The notes under the pieces are model-generated. The model had not been told where the DNA came from. It did no database searches and saw only the letters and a program-made list of their open reading frames with translations. A stretch of DNA of 34,007 bases, from the NCBI GenBank assembly GCA_902799465.1, contig CADCAS010000047.1:1-34007 (forward strand), read 5' to 3'. A program made the translations under genes and the position numbers. This DNA is from an uncultured Eubacteriales bacterium. GTDB taxonomy: Bacteria; Bacillota; Clostridia; Christensenellales; Aristaeellaceae. Below are positions 16,130 through 24,908 of the stretch, one piece after another (position 1 is the stretch's first letter; each line of letters starts with the position of its first letter).

Positions 16130-16798
16130 TCACCGCTCGGCGGCGATCCCGGCGTAGCTGGCGCGGAGGGTGTCGATGAAGGCCCTGGCGTCGGGCGCGC
16201 CGTAGAGGGCGCTGCCGGCGACCAGCATGGTAGCCCCGGCCCTCATCAGCATGGGCCCGGTCTGGAGGTTGACGCCGCCGTCCACCTCGATCTCGGCGTT
16301 CACGCCCGCCGCGTCCAGCATCCCGCGGATGGCGGCGATCTTGTCCACACAGGCGGGGATGAGCTTCTGCCCGCCGAAGCCGGGATTGACGGTCATCACC
16401 AGGGCCAGGTCGAAGTCGCCCAGCACGTAGCGCAGGCACTCCGGGGAGGTCGCGGGATTCAGCGCCACGCCGGCCTTGCAGCCCGCGGCGCGGATCTGCT
16501 GGAGCGCCCGGTGGAGGTGGTTCGTGGCCTCGGCGTGGACGGTGATGTACCGGCACCCGGCCCTGGCGAAGGCGTCGATGTACTTCTCGGGGTTGACGAT
16601 CATCAGGTGGGCGTCCACCGGGAGCCCGCAGGTGGCGGCGCGCTCGGCCACGCCCTGGCCGAAGGAGATGTTGGGCACGAAGGAGCCGTCCATCACGTCG
16701 TAGTGCAGCACGTCCGCGCCGGCCTCGGCCATGCGGCGGATCTCCTCGCCCAGCTTCAAATAGTCCGCCGCCAGCAGCGACGGGGCGATCTTAATCAT
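16130..16798 (-). CDS. rpe: Ribulose-phosphate 3-epimerase
   Basis: Interconverts ribulose 5-phosphate and xylulose 5-phosphate in the pentose phosphate pathway. The 222-residue barrel starts with the family signature MIKIAPSLLAADYLKLGEE. It has the metal-binding LHYDVMDGSFVPN (His32, Asp34), VDAHLMI (His64), VHAEA (His88) and the catalytic Asp in EIEVDGGVN, with the phosphate loop GSALYG near the C terminus. The ATG at 16798 is chosen from the conserved N terminus and a GGAGGG site; a longer frame reads back into rsgA. It overlaps the rsgA stop by 8 bp and is the last gene of the conserved run. Confidence 0.95.
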   Translation of the reverse strand: MIKIAPSLLAADYLKLGEEIRRMAEAGADVLHYDVMDGSFVPNISFGQGVAERAATCGLPVDAHLMIVNPEKYIDAFARAGCRYITVHAEATNHLHRALQQIRAAGCKAGVALNPATSPECLRYVLGDFDLALVMTVNPGFGGQKLIPACVDKIAAIRGMLDAAGVNAEIEVDGGVNLQTGPMLMRAGATMLVAGSALYGAPDARAFIDTLRASYAGIAAER

Positions 16799-17669
16799 AG
16801 CGTTCCCTCCATCTCTGTCGCATGTCCTGCAACAATTCAACATAGCGCCCGTGGCGCTTCGGATCGATCTCTCCCCGCTCCACGGCGTCGCGCACGGCGC
16901 AGCGCGGCTCCGAGGCGTGATAGCAGGGCTGGAAATAGCAGCCCCCCTCCAGCGGCGCGAACTCCGGGTAGCTGTCCTTCAGCTCCACCGGGTCGAACAC
17001 GTCGGTCTCCAGCAGGCTGAAGCCGGGGGTGTCCAGCACCATGCCGCCCCCCGCCACCGGGATCAGGCGGCAGGAGCGGGTGGTGTTCTTGCCCCGGTCG
17101 ATGCGCCGGGACAGGTCGCCGGTCTCCAGGTCGAGGCCGTAGAGGGCGTTGATGAGGGTGGACTTGCCCGCGCCCGACTGTCCCGCCAGCGCGCACACCC
17201 GGCCCGCCAATGCTGCCCGCAGCTCATCCAGCCCCTCCCCCGTCCGCGAGGACACCCGCAGGGGCGCGCACGCCGCGCCGCGGTACTGCCCGGCCACCTC
17301 CGCGGCCAGGCCCTCGTCCAGGTCGCACTTGGTGATGACCAGCCGGACGTCGATATTGGCCCGGCGGGCGTTCACCATCAGCCGGTCCGCCATCATCAGG
17401 TCCGGCAGCGGCGCGGCGGCGGCGGCCACGATCACCGCCACGTCGATGTTCGCCACCGGCGGGCGCGTCAGCTCGTTCTTCCGGGGCAGTATGGCCTGGA
17501 GCCAGCCGTCCTCCTCGCCCTCGCCGGGGGTGATCTCCGCCCGGTCCCCCACCTTCGGCTTCATCCGGTCCCGCCGCAGCTTCCGCTGGGCCCGCACCTG
17601 ATGCACCGCGCCCGTATCGTCCATGGCGTAGTAAAACCCACCGATGCCCTGGAGGATGGTGGCGAGCAT
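16791..17669 (-). CDS. rsgA: Ribosome small-subunit-dependent GTPase A
   Basis: A circularly permuted GTPase that checks late 30S subunit assembly. The 292-residue protein has an N-terminal OB fold (about 1-65), then the permuted G motifs in the order G4 (VITKCDL, 111-117), G1 (GQSGAGKS, 163-170) and G3 (LDTPGF, 212-217), and a C-terminal zinc site with Cys244, Cys249, His251 and Cys257. The start ATG follows AGGAGGTG; the bases immediately upstream of that site are already heptamer repeat (17685 onward). Co-oriented with prkC in the usual order, but separated from it by a 398-bp composite element. Confidence 0.95.
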   Translation of the reverse strand: MLATILQGIGGFYYAMDDTGAVHQVRAQRKLRRDRMKPKVGDRAEITPGEGEEDGWLQAILPRKNELTRPPVANIDVAVIVAAAAAPLPDLMMADRLMVNARRANIDVRLVITKCDLDEGLAAEVAGQYRGAACAPLRVSSRTGEGLDELRAALAGRVCALAGQSGAGKSTLINALYGLDLETGDLSRRIDRGKNTTRSCRLIPVAGGGMVLDTPGFSLLETDVFDPVELKDSYPEFAPLEGGCYFQPCYHASEPRCAVRDAVERGEIDPKRHGRYVELLQDMRQRWRERYD

Positions 17670-17684
17670 GGGAACACCTCCTGT

Positions 17685-18070
17685 TGGAATTGGGAATGGG
17701 GAATGGGGAATTGGGAATTGGGAATTGAGAATGCTTGGCTTGTAAGCTGAGAGTGGAAAGTTGGGAGTGGAGAGTGGAGCGTTAAAAAGCGACTGACGCT
17801 TTTTGATCCTAAGCGCGACAGCTTCTACAGTGCCGATCGTATACTGCAATCGGCGCTATACCATCTGTTCACGGTATATATCAAAGAAATCCGGTAACTG
17901 TTCAGTCGCGGACTCCTTCCGACCCGCTTCGCGGGCCACCTCCCTCAAAGAGGGAGGCTTTTGGGCTCCCGTGCAGGCTCCCGTAAAGGCTCCCCTGGGC
18001 GACTGAATAGGTACGAAATCCGAAGGATTTCCACATCCATTCCCAATTCCCAATTCCCAATTCCCAATTA
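17685..18070. repeat. Composite palindromic element between prkC and rsgA
   Basis: Left array of TTGGGAA/TGGGGAA units at 17685-17733, a second array of GGGAGTG/GAGAGTG units at 17749-17780, and the inverted ATTCCCA array at 18037-18070. Inside are a hairpin AAAAAGCG/CGCTTTTT (17784-17804), the pair CTGTTCAGTCGC / GCGACTGAATAG, palindromes around ACCCGCTTCGCGGG and CCTCCCTCAAAGAGGGAGG, and AAATCCGAAGGATTT at 18016-18030. No gene is visible. The left array starts where the rsgA ribosome binding site begins; the right array merges with the TAA stop of prkC. Confidence 0.85.
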
Positions 18071-19903
18071 TTCAAACTTGATCTCCTGCTCCTCCATCAG
18101 CACCCCGTCCATATAGACGTAGACCGCGTGGGGACCGGGCTCGGCGCAGGAGAGGGCGATGCGGTAGGTGCCGGTGTTGAGCGCGCCCTGGTAGACCTCC
18201 TGGAGCTCGCCGGAGTCCAGCCTGATCTGAACGCGAACGGCGGTGCCGCTTAAGGGCACGACGATGGAGAGCTTGGAGGCGGGATAGTACATGGCGGTCT
18301 GCTGGATGTTGACCGTGAGATCCACGGTGGTCCCGGCAAGCACCTGGGAATTGGCGGCCACGCTCTGGGCGATGACGGTGCCGGACTTGGCGTCGGAGGC
18401 GTAGCCCTCGGACACGCCGCCCAGCTTGAGTCCCTCGGCCTCGATGAGCGCCCGGGCACTCTCCACGGTCAGACCGGCGAGGGAGGGCATCATGATCCGC
18501 TGGCCGCTGGCGACGAGCTTCACGGGGGTCTGGCGGCTCTGCCGTCCGGGGGCGGGCTCGAAGGCCACCACCACCCCGGCGGGGCTGTCGGACTGGACGT
18601 ACTCGATCTCCACCGAGGTCACGCCCAGGGCGTTGAGCTGCTCGGCCACCTCCGTGGCCTTCTGGCCCAGACAGTCCTCCAGGGAGTAGAACTCGGAGCC
18701 GCGGGACACGGTGAGCACCACGGGATCGTCGTACTTCACCCGCACGCCCTTCCGGTGGGACTGGCTGATGACCTGGCCCTCCTCGTAGTCCTCGCTGTAG
18801 GCATAGCGCACGTCCAGGGCGGCGTTGAGGCGGGTCAGGGTCTCCTCGGCCATGAGCCGATCCTCTCCCACCACATCGGGCATGGCGTATGTATGGGCGT
18901 AGCGGGAGATGAACCACACCACGAAGGCCACCAGCACGGCGGTCATCAGCGACGCGGTGATGATGAAGGTGCGCTGGATGCGGCGGCGGTCCCGCTGCTT
19001 GCGGCGCTTGCGGGCCTCGCGCTCCCGCTCGATCTCCTCGGGGGTGCGGGGGTACTTCACGAAGCCGCCCTCGGGGTTGGTGATGCACCTGCGCAGGTCC
19101 GCGGCCATCTCGGCGGCGGTCTGGTAGCGCTTGGTGGCGTCCTTGCACAGCGCCCGCATGACCACCTCGTCCAGGGCCTTGCTGATCTCCGGGCGGCGCT
19201 CCCGCATGGATTTGGGGGCCTCGTTGACGTGCTTTAACGCCACGGACACGCTGTTGTCCCCGTCGAAGGGCACCTGCCCGGTGAGCATCTCGTACATCAC
19301 CACGCCCACGGAGTAGAGGTCGCTCTTCTCATCGGCCACCTCGCCCTTGGCCTGCTCCGGGGAGAAGTAGTGGACGCTGCCCAGCGCCGACACGCCCTCG
19401 CCGTCGTTGATGGTGGTGGTCTGGGTGGCCTTGAGGCGGGCAATGCCGAAATCCGCCACCTTCACCCTGCCCTCGGAGTCCACCAGGATGTTCTGGGGCT
19501 TGATGTCGCGGTGGACGATGCCGTTTCTGTGGGCGTGGTCCACCGCCGCGAGGATGCGGATGGTCATGCGGATGGCGGTGTCGGGATGGATGTAGCCCTG
19601 CTGGCGGATCATGTCCTTGAGGGTCTGGCCGTCCACGAACTCCATGACGATATAGCGCATGTCCCCGTCGGTGCCCACGTCCAGCATGTTGACGATGTTT
19701 TCATGGGACACCTTGGACGCCGCTTCCGCCTCCCGGCTGAACCGGCGCACGAACTCCTCGTCGGACTCGTATTCGGGCCGGAGCACCTTGATGGCGACGA
19801 CCCGGTTTTTCTTCTTGTCAAAGGCGCGGTACACCACGGCCATGCCGCCTGTGCCGACGATGGCTTGCACGACATACCGGCCCGATATGACGCGCCCGAT
19901 CAT
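18068..19903 (-). CDS. prkC: PASTA-domain serine/threonine protein kinase
   Basis: A membrane Ser/Thr kinase that senses muropeptides or lipid II and controls growth, cell-wall synthesis and germination in Gram-positives. The 611-residue protein has a cytoplasmic kinase domain (about 10-270) with the GTGGMA glycine loop, Lys39, HRDIKPQN (catalytic Asp133) and DFG (Asp151), an activation segment rich in Thr (ATQTTT), a basic juxtamembrane stretch, one membrane helix (about 312-334), three PASTA domains (about 341-400, 402-470, 471-535) and a C-terminal beta-rich tail of about 75 residues. The ATG overlaps the phosphatase stop by 4 bp, the standard kinase-phosphatase pair. Three PASTA domains is a common number. 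Confidence 0.95.
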   Translation of the reverse strand: MIGRVISGRYVVQAIVGTGGMAVVYRAFDKKKNRVVAIKVLRPEYESDEEFVRRFSREAEAASKVSHENIVNMLDVGTDGDMRYIVMEFVDGQTLKDMIRQQGYIHPDTAIRMTIRILAAVDHAHRNGIVHRDIKPQNILVDSEGRVKVADFGIARLKATQTTTINDGEGVSALGSVHYFSPEQAKGEVADEKSDLYSVGVVMYEMLTGQVPFDGDNSVSVALKHVNEAPKSMRERRPEISKALDEVVMRALCKDATKRYQTAAEMAADLRRCITNPEGGFVKYPRTPEEIEREREARKRRKQRDRRRIQRTFIITASLMTAVLVAFVVWFISRYAHTYAMPDVVGEDRLMAEETLTRLNAALDVRYAYSEDYEEGQVISQSHRKGVRVKYDDPVVLTVSRGSEFYSLEDCLGQKATEVAEQLNALGVTSVEIEYVQSDSPAGVVVAFEPAPGRQSRQTPVKLVASGQRIMMPSLAGLTVESARALIEAEGLKLGGVSEGYASDAKSGTVIAQSVAANSQVLAGTTVDLTVNIQQTAMYYPASKLSIVVPLSGTAVRVQIRLDSGELQEVYQGALNTGTYRIALSCAEPGPHAVYVYMDGVLMEEQEIKFE

Positions 19904-20625
19904 CGACCGTCGGCCTCCTCGTATACCGCGAACATCGCCGTGATGTTGTCGGCCCCGCCGTTTTCAAGGGCGATGCCCACAAGGGTCCTGAGCTTGTCCT
20001 GCCAGCTGTCCCGGGACTGAGCGGCGCGCAGGATGTCCCGCTCCGGGACGTGGTTGGTCAGCCCGTCGGAGCACAGGAAAAACACGTCCCCCGGCCGAAG
20101 CTCCAGCTGGATCAGGTCGATCTCCACCCGGGGGTCCGTGCCCAGGGCCCGGGTGATGATGTTGCGCTTGGGGTGCACCCGCGCCTCGCGGGGGGTGATG
20201 AGTCCCTTCAACACCATCTCCTCCACCAGGGTGTGGTCCAGGGTCAGCTGCATGAGGCTGCCCCGGCGCACCAGATAGATGCGGGAATCCCCCACGTGGG
20301 CGATGTAGGCCGATCCGCCGTCCATGGCCAGCGCCGAGAACGTGGTGCCCATGCCGCTGACCTCCGGGGACTGGAGGCTGGCCCGGTACACCTCGTCGTT
20401 GGCGCGGCTCACCGCCGCCCGCATGGCGTCCCCGGTGATGTTCTGCACGTCGCGCATGTAGTCCGCGTACACCTTCACCGCCATGGCGCTGGCGACCTCG
20501 CCGGCGTTGTGCCCGCCCATGCCGTCCGCCACCGCGCAGAAGCGCTCCCCCGGCTGGGGCTGGTAGCAGGAATCCTCGTTCAGCTGGCGTACCCGACCGA
20601 TGTCCGTCATAGAGTATACTTTCAT
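19900..20625 (-). CDS. stp: PP2C-family protein serine/threonine phosphatase
   Basis: Dephosphorylates the kinase encoded next to it and its targets. The 241-residue protein has the metal-binding residues of the PPM fold: NEDS (Asp18), VADGMGGHNAGEVAS (Asp34, Gly35), GMGTTFSAL, HVGDSRIYL, LCSDGLTNHV and the terminal GGADNITAM. The ATG at 20625 is supported by the conserved start MKVYSMTDIGRVRQLNED; the ribosome binding site is poor (GGGGGT). It overlaps prkC by 4 bp. Upstream lies a 439-bp gap filled by a composite repeat element. Called prpC in Bacillus subtilis and stp in other Gram-positives. Confidence 0.94.
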   Translation of the reverse strand: MKVYSMTDIGRVRQLNEDSCYQPQPGERFCAVADGMGGHNAGEVASAMAVKVYADYMRDVQNITGDAMRAAVSRANDEVYRASLQSPEVSGMGTTFSALAMDGGSAYIAHVGDSRIYLVRRGSLMQLTLDHTLVEEMVLKGLITPREARVHPKRNIITRALGTDPRVEIDLIQLELRPGDVFFLCSDGLTNHVPERDILRAAQSRDSWQDKLRTLVGIALENGGADNITAMFAVYEEADGR

Positions 20626-20648
20626 GCGCGTGACCCCCGTGATCGTGT

Positions 20649-21045
20649 GGAGAATTTGGAATTGGGAATTTGGAATGGGGAATTTGGAATGGGGAATGGG
20701 GAATGGGGAATTCTTGTGGAAATCCTTGCGGATTTCTTTTTGTTGAAATCCCCGATAATCGTTTGATCGCTGGTTTAGTTGGGTAAGTCGTAGCTGTTTC
20801 GACGGGGACTCCTTCCGGGCCGCTTCGCGGCCCACCTCCCTCAAAGAGGGAGGCTTTTGGGGTCCCGTTCAGGCTCCCGTCCAGGCTCCCGTCCAGGCTC
20901 CCTCTCCGAGGGAGCTGTCAGCCGCAGGCTGACTGAGGGAGTTGAGGGAGCTGTCAGCCGCAGTCATCCCTGGGCGACTGAATAGTCACCAAATCCGGAG
21001 GATTTGCACCGCCATTCCCAATTCCCCATTCCCAATTCCCCATTC
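20649..21045. repeat. Composite palindromic element between rlmN and the PP2C phosphatase gene
   Basis: Outer arrays: TTGGAAT/GGGGAAT units at 20649-20712 and the inverted ATTCCCA/ATTCCCC array at 21012-21045. Second layer: GAAATCCTTGCGGATTTC at 20719-20736 and AAATCCGGAGGATTT at 20991-21005. Inner part: GGGCCGCTTCGCGGCCC and CCTCCCTCAAAGAGGGAGG palindromes, a short GCTCCCGTCCAG tandem (20871-20900), and two partial CTGTCAGCCGCAG core hairpins (20908-20966), then GGGCGACTGAATAG. No gene is visible. The layout parallels the element between rsgA and prkC. Confidence 0.85.
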
Positions 21046-21064
21046 ATCAACTATCCTTCCGCCG

Positions 21065-22126
21065 TTACCGTCCGGCCTCCTCGAGGACCTTCCGGCGGAG
21101 CTGGCCGCAGGCGCCTTCGATGTCCGCGCCCATCTCCCTTCGGACGGTGGCGGAGATGTTTTTGAGGGCGAGGCGCTTCTGGAAGGCCTCGACGGTCTGG
21201 CGGGTGGGCGCGGAGAGGTTGCGCTCCCTGACGTCGTTGAGCGGGATGAGGTTGACGTGGCACTGGAGGCCGCGCAGCCTGCTGGCCAGCTCGTCGGCGC
21301 ACTTGAGGTCGCTGTTGACGTCCCTGACCAGCGCGTACTCGAAGATCACCCTTCGGCCCGTCTTTTCCACGTAGTTGCGGCAGGCGGCGATGACCTGGTC
21401 ATAGGGATAGGCGTTGGCCACGGGCATGAGCCTGCGGCGGATCTCGTCGTTGGGCGCGTGGAGCGACAGCGACAGCGTCACCGGCAGGCCCTCCTCGGCG
21501 AAGTCGTACATTCTCGGCACCAGCCCGCAGGTGGACAGGGAGACGTTGCGCAGGGAGATGTTCAGCCCCTCCGGGGCGTTGACCAGCCGCAGGAACTTCA
21601 CCACGTTGTCGTAGTTGTCCAGCGGCTCCCCGGAGCCCATGAGCACGATGTTGTGGACGCGGCGCTCGGGGTCCTGCTGCCGGATGTGGCGGTTGGCGGC
21701 GGCCACCTGGCCCAGGATCTCCCCCGGCGTCAGATTTCGCACCCGGCCGTCCAGCGTGGAGGCACAGAAGGCGCAGCCCATGCGGCAGCCCACCTGCGTG
21801 GACACGCAGAGGGTGTCGCCGTGGTGGTAGCGCATCACCACGCCCTCGATCAGGTTGCCGTCGGTCAGGGCGTAGAGGAACTTCTCCGTCTCGTCCAGCT
21901 TGGACCGATAGGACTCCAGGATGGTCACCGGGTTGGCTACGGCGATGGCGTTGAGCCTTGCGCGCAGCGCCGCGGAGAGGTTGGTCATCTCGTCGATGGA
22001 CGCCCCGCGGTTGAGCCACTCCCCGATCTGCCTGGCACGGAACTTGCTCTCGCCCAGATCCTCCGTGACGAAGCGCGTCAGCTCCCCGCGGTCCATGCCC
22101 AGCAGCTGCAGCTTGTCCATGCTCAC
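21065..22126 (-). CDS. rlmN: Dual-specificity 23S rRNA (A2503-C2) and tRNA (A37-C2) methyltransferase
   Basis: A radical SAM enzyme that methylates C2 of A2503 in 23S rRNA and A37 in some tRNAs. The 353-residue protein carries the 4Fe-4S cysteines Cys114, Cys118 and Cys121 in QVGCRMGCAFCAS, the GSGEPLDNYDNV SAM region and the C-terminal methyl-carrier cysteine Cys340 in DIEGACGQL. I take the GTG at 22126 because it overlaps the rsmB stop (GTGA) and sits 5 nt after AGGAGG; an ATG two codons later is the alternative. Its stop is followed after 19 bp by the repeat element that separates it from the phosphatase gene. Confidence 0.95.
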   Translation of the reverse strand: MSMDKLQLLGMDRGELTRFVTEDLGESKFRARQIGEWLNRGASIDEMTNLSAALRARLNAIAVANPVTILESYRSKLDETEKFLYALTDGNLIEGVVMRYHHGDTLCVSTQVGCRMGCAFCASTLDGRVRNLTPGEILGQVAAANRHIRQQDPERRVHNIVLMGSGEPLDNYDNVVKFLRLVNAPEGLNISLRNVSLSTCGLVPRMYDFAEEGLPVTLSLSLHAPNDEIRRRLMPVANAYPYDQVIAACRNYVEKTGRRVIFEYALVRDVNSDLKCADELASRLRGLQCHVNLIPLNDVRERNLSAPTRQTVEAFQKRLALKNISATVRREMGADIEGACGQLRRKVLEEAGR

Positions 22127-23580
22127 GCCTGCCTCCTGGTCATGCGGGCGATGAAGAAGCCCTCAAAGTCCTCCCGCTCCGGGGACAGGGTCAGCATGCC
22201 GTCCGACAGGCCGTCGTGCAGCGCCTCGGGCAGCCAATTCGCGCGGGTGTCCGGGGCGAACTCCGGATGGGCCTTCAGGAAGGCGCTGACCACGTCCTCG
22301 TTCTCCTGCGGCAGCACCGTGCAGGTGGCGTAGACCAGCCGCCCGCCGGGCTTCACCGCCTGGGCCGCGGACTCCAGAATCTGCAATTGCAGCGCGGGCA
22401 GGGCGTCCAGGCTCTCGGCGGTGGCGCGGTACTTGATGTCGGGCTTCTCGTTGAGCACGCCCAGGCCCGAACAGGGCGCGTCCACCAGCACGGCGTCCAT
22501 GGTCATGCGGATGCTCTCCATGGGCTCCCGGGCGTCGTACACCGTGGCGCGCACGTTGTCCAGCCCCAGCCGCCGGGCCGCGGCGCGGATCAGCGTCACC
22601 CGATGCTCGTGCACGTCCCAGGCGTAGACCCGGCCCGCGCCGCCCATGCGCTCGGCCATCAGCGCCGTCTTGCCGCCGGGAGCCGCGCAGGCGTCCAGTA
22701 TGTGCATGCCGGGCTTCGCCTCCACCGCCTGGGCCGCCAGCATGGCGCTCTGGCCCTGGATGGAGAACAGGCCCTGGCGGTAGCCGTCGGTGTCGGCCAG
22801 GTTGCCGCCGTTTTCGACGATGAAGGCGTCCTCGACGAGGCCGGGATGCCATGCGTATTCTTGGGCGTCCAGCCACGCCGCGAAGGCCGCCGCGTCCGTG
22901 ACCATGCGGTTGAAGCGCACCGCCTGGCCCCGTTCGGGGCGGGCGGTCACGAGGCGCTCGGCGCGCTCAAGTCCGTAGGCGTCGATCAGCCGTTCGGCGA
23001 TCACCGGGGCCACGGAGCGCTTCACTGACAGCCATGCCACCGGGTTCGCGTCCCTGTCGGGCAGGGTCAGCTCCCCGGCGTCGCGGGCGCGGATCAGGTT
23101 GCGCAGCACGCCGTTCACCAGCCCCGTCAGGCCGTCCCGGCCCGCGAAGCGCACCTGCTTCACCGCTTCGTCCACCGCCGCGTGGTCGGGGACCCTGTCC
23201 ATGAACAAGAGCTGCGCCGCGGCGATGTGGAGGATGTCGTTCACCACCGGCTCGGGCTTCGCGTCCAGGAATCTGCCCAGCATGGTCTCGATGTAGAGCC
23301 GGTTTTCCACCGCGAAGTAGAACAGGCTCGCCGCCAGGCGGCGGTCCTCCGGGGACAGCTTCGCGGCCTGGAGCTGCTTGTCCAGGGCCTGGGCGGCGTA
23401 GGCGTCGCCCCGCACCACGTCCTGCAGCGCCTTCAGCGCCACCGTCCGCGCCGTGGGGCCCGCGGGCTTTTTCGCCTTCCGGGGGTCCGGGGCGGGACGG
23501 CGTCGGCCGTGGGGCCGGGGCCCGCCCTGTCCGCGCGCGCCGCCCGGTCCGGGACGGCGGGGAGTTTTGGTGTCAGTCAT
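22123..23580 (-). CDS. rsmB: 16S rRNA (cytosine 967-C5)-methyltransferase
   Basis: Methylates C967 of 16S rRNA. The 485-residue protein has a low-complexity Pro/Gly/Arg N-terminal tail of about 45 residues, a NusB-like RNA-binding domain (about 47-175) and a C-terminal Rossmann methyltransferase domain with ILDACAAPGGKTALMAERM (SAM loop), VLVDAPCSGLGVLNEKPDIKYR (catalytic cysteine region) and YATCTVLPQENE. The ATG at 23580 is preceded by AAAGGAT; the open frame continues upstream but only through repeat DNA. It overlaps rlmN by 4 bp. The basic tail is longer than usual and could help bind RNA. Confidence 0.93.
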   Translation of the reverse strand: MTDTKTPRRPGPGGARGQGGPRPHGRRRPAPDPRKAKKPAGPTARTVALKALQDVVRGDAYAAQALDKQLQAAKLSPEDRRLAASLFYFAVENRLYIETMLGRFLDAKPEPVVNDILHIAAAQLLFMDRVPDHAAVDEAVKQVRFAGRDGLTGLVNGVLRNLIRARDAGELTLPDRDANPVAWLSVKRSVAPVIAERLIDAYGLERAERLVTARPERGQAVRFNRMVTDAAAFAAWLDAQEYAWHPGLVEDAFIVENGGNLADTDGYRQGLFSIQGQSAMLAAQAVEAKPGMHILDACAAPGGKTALMAERMGGAGRVYAWDVHEHRVTLIRAAARRLGLDNVRATVYDAREPMESIRMTMDAVLVDAPCSGLGVLNEKPDIKYRATAESLDALPALQLQILESAAQAVKPGGRLVYATCTVLPQENEDVVSAFLKAHPEFAPDTRANWLPEALHDGLSDGMLTLSPEREDFEGFFIARMTRRQA

Positions 23581-23598
23581 GGGTGTGATCCTTTCTGT

Positions 23599-23939
23599 GG
23601 ACAATGGGGAATGGAGAATGGAAAATGGAGAATGATGGTGCAAATCCTTGCGGATTTGTTTGATTGATGGTAGTAACTGTTCAGTCCTGTGACAAACAGA
23701 GATTTGGCAGGCTGCGGGGGACGACCTCTCAGTCAGCCTAACGGCTGACAGCTCCCCTGAAAGGGGAGCCAAGGTGTCGCCGACGAAGTCGGTGACTGAG
23801 AGGTCGTTCCCCGTTGCCTCGGACAATCTCCACTTATCACAGCAGAACTGAATAGATACTAATGGTATACACCTGGCTTGGCAGGCCTTTCATACAGATA
23901 AAAGAAATCCGCAGGATTTCCACAGCCATTCTCCATTAT
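23599..23939. repeat. Composite palindromic element between fmt and rsmB
   Basis: Left array of AATGGGG/AATGGAG units at 23599-23634, then CAAATCCTTGCGGATTTG at 23641-23658, CTGTTCAGTC near 23678, an 83-bp core with perfect GACCTCTCAGTCA inverted ends (23723-23735 and 23793-23805), ACTGAATAG near 23848, AAATCCGCAGGATTT at 23905-23919 and a short inverted array CCATTCTCCATT at 23926. Bases 23775-23859 match 15-99 of the window with one mismatch. This is the clearest complete example of the layered layout. No gene is visible. Confidence 0.87.
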
Positions 23940-23972
23940 AATGATTCGTGTATTATTCATCAAAGGCCTGCG

Positions 23973-24908
23973 CTAAGCCAGCTTTGTTCCGACCTCGATC
24001 TTCTTCCCCATCAGATACGCCTTTGCGGTCATGCGCTTGGCGTTGGGGGCCTGGATCTCCATGAGGTCCAGGGCATCCCGGCCGCATTTGACGATGAGGC
24101 CGGCCTTGGCCGAGGAGGTGACGACGGTGCCGGGCTCGGCGTCGGCGTCGCAGGGAACGGGCTTTGCGAGGTAGATCTTGAGCCGCCCCTCGGGCATGTC
24201 GGCGTAGGCGCAGGGCCAGGGGTTGAGGCCCCGGACCTGGCAGGCGACGGCCTCGGCGGGGCGGGTCCAGTCGATGTGGCCCATCTCCTTTTTGAGCATG
24301 GGCTCGTAGCTGGCCTGGGCCTCGTTCTGCTTGACGGGCTGAAGCGTCCCGGCAAGGTATCCGGGCAGCGCGTCCCCCAGCAGCTCCGCGCCCAGCGCGG
24401 ACAGGCGTTCGGTCAGCTCGCCGGCGGTCTCCAGTTCGCCGATGGGGGTTTCCCGCGCGGCCAGTATGTCGCCGGTGTCGATGCCGATGTCCGTGAGCAT
24501 CAGCGTGACGCCCGCGGTCCTCTCGCCGTTGAGGATGCACCAGTTGATGGGCGCGGGACCGCGGTACCTGGGCAGCAGCGAGGCGTGGACGTTCACGGTG
24601 CCATGCGTCGGGATGTCCAGCAGCTCCTGCGTGAGGATCTGTCCGAAGGCGGCGGTGACCACCACGTCCGGGGCCAGCGCCTTGAGCCGCGCTACGCCCT
24701 CCGGGGTCCTGACCTTCTCAAACTGGTACACGTCCAGTCCCCGCTCCAGCGCCCGCAGCTTCACCGGGCAGGGGGTCAGCTTCCTGCCGCGGCCCGCGGG
24801 GCGGTCGGGCTGGGTGAACACGCCCATGACGTCATAGCCCAGCTCGCACAGCGCGTCCAGCGACGGCACCGCGAACTCCGGGGTACCCATAAAGACAGCG
24901 CGTATCAT
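23973..24908 (-). CDS. fmt: Methionyl-tRNA formyltransferase
   Basis: Formylates initiator Met-tRNA using 10-formyl-tetrahydrofolate. The 311-residue protein starts MIRAVFMGTPEFAVPSLDAL and carries the family motif NVHASLLPRYRGPAPI with the catalytic Asn and His, followed by TGDIL with the catalytic Asp, and a C-terminal OB-like tRNA-binding domain. The ATG overlaps the stop of the upstream deformylase gene by 4 bp, the standard def-fmt arrangement. Deformylation of the finished protein is by the two def products encoded just upstream. Confidence 0.96.
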   Translation of the reverse strand: MIRAVFMGTPEFAVPSLDALCELGYDVMGVFTQPDRPAGRGRKLTPCPVKLRALERGLDVYQFEKVRTPEGVARLKALAPDVVVTAAFGQILTQELLDIPTHGTVNVHASLLPRYRGPAPINWCILNGERTAGVTLMLTDIGIDTGDILAARETPIGELETAGELTERLSALGAELLGDALPGYLAGTLQPVKQNEAQASYEPMLKKEMGHIDWTRPAEAVACQVRGLNPWPCAYADMPEGRLKIYLAKPVPCDADAEPGTVVTSSAKAGLIVKCGRDALDLMEIQAPNAKRMTAKAYLMGKKIEVGTKLA

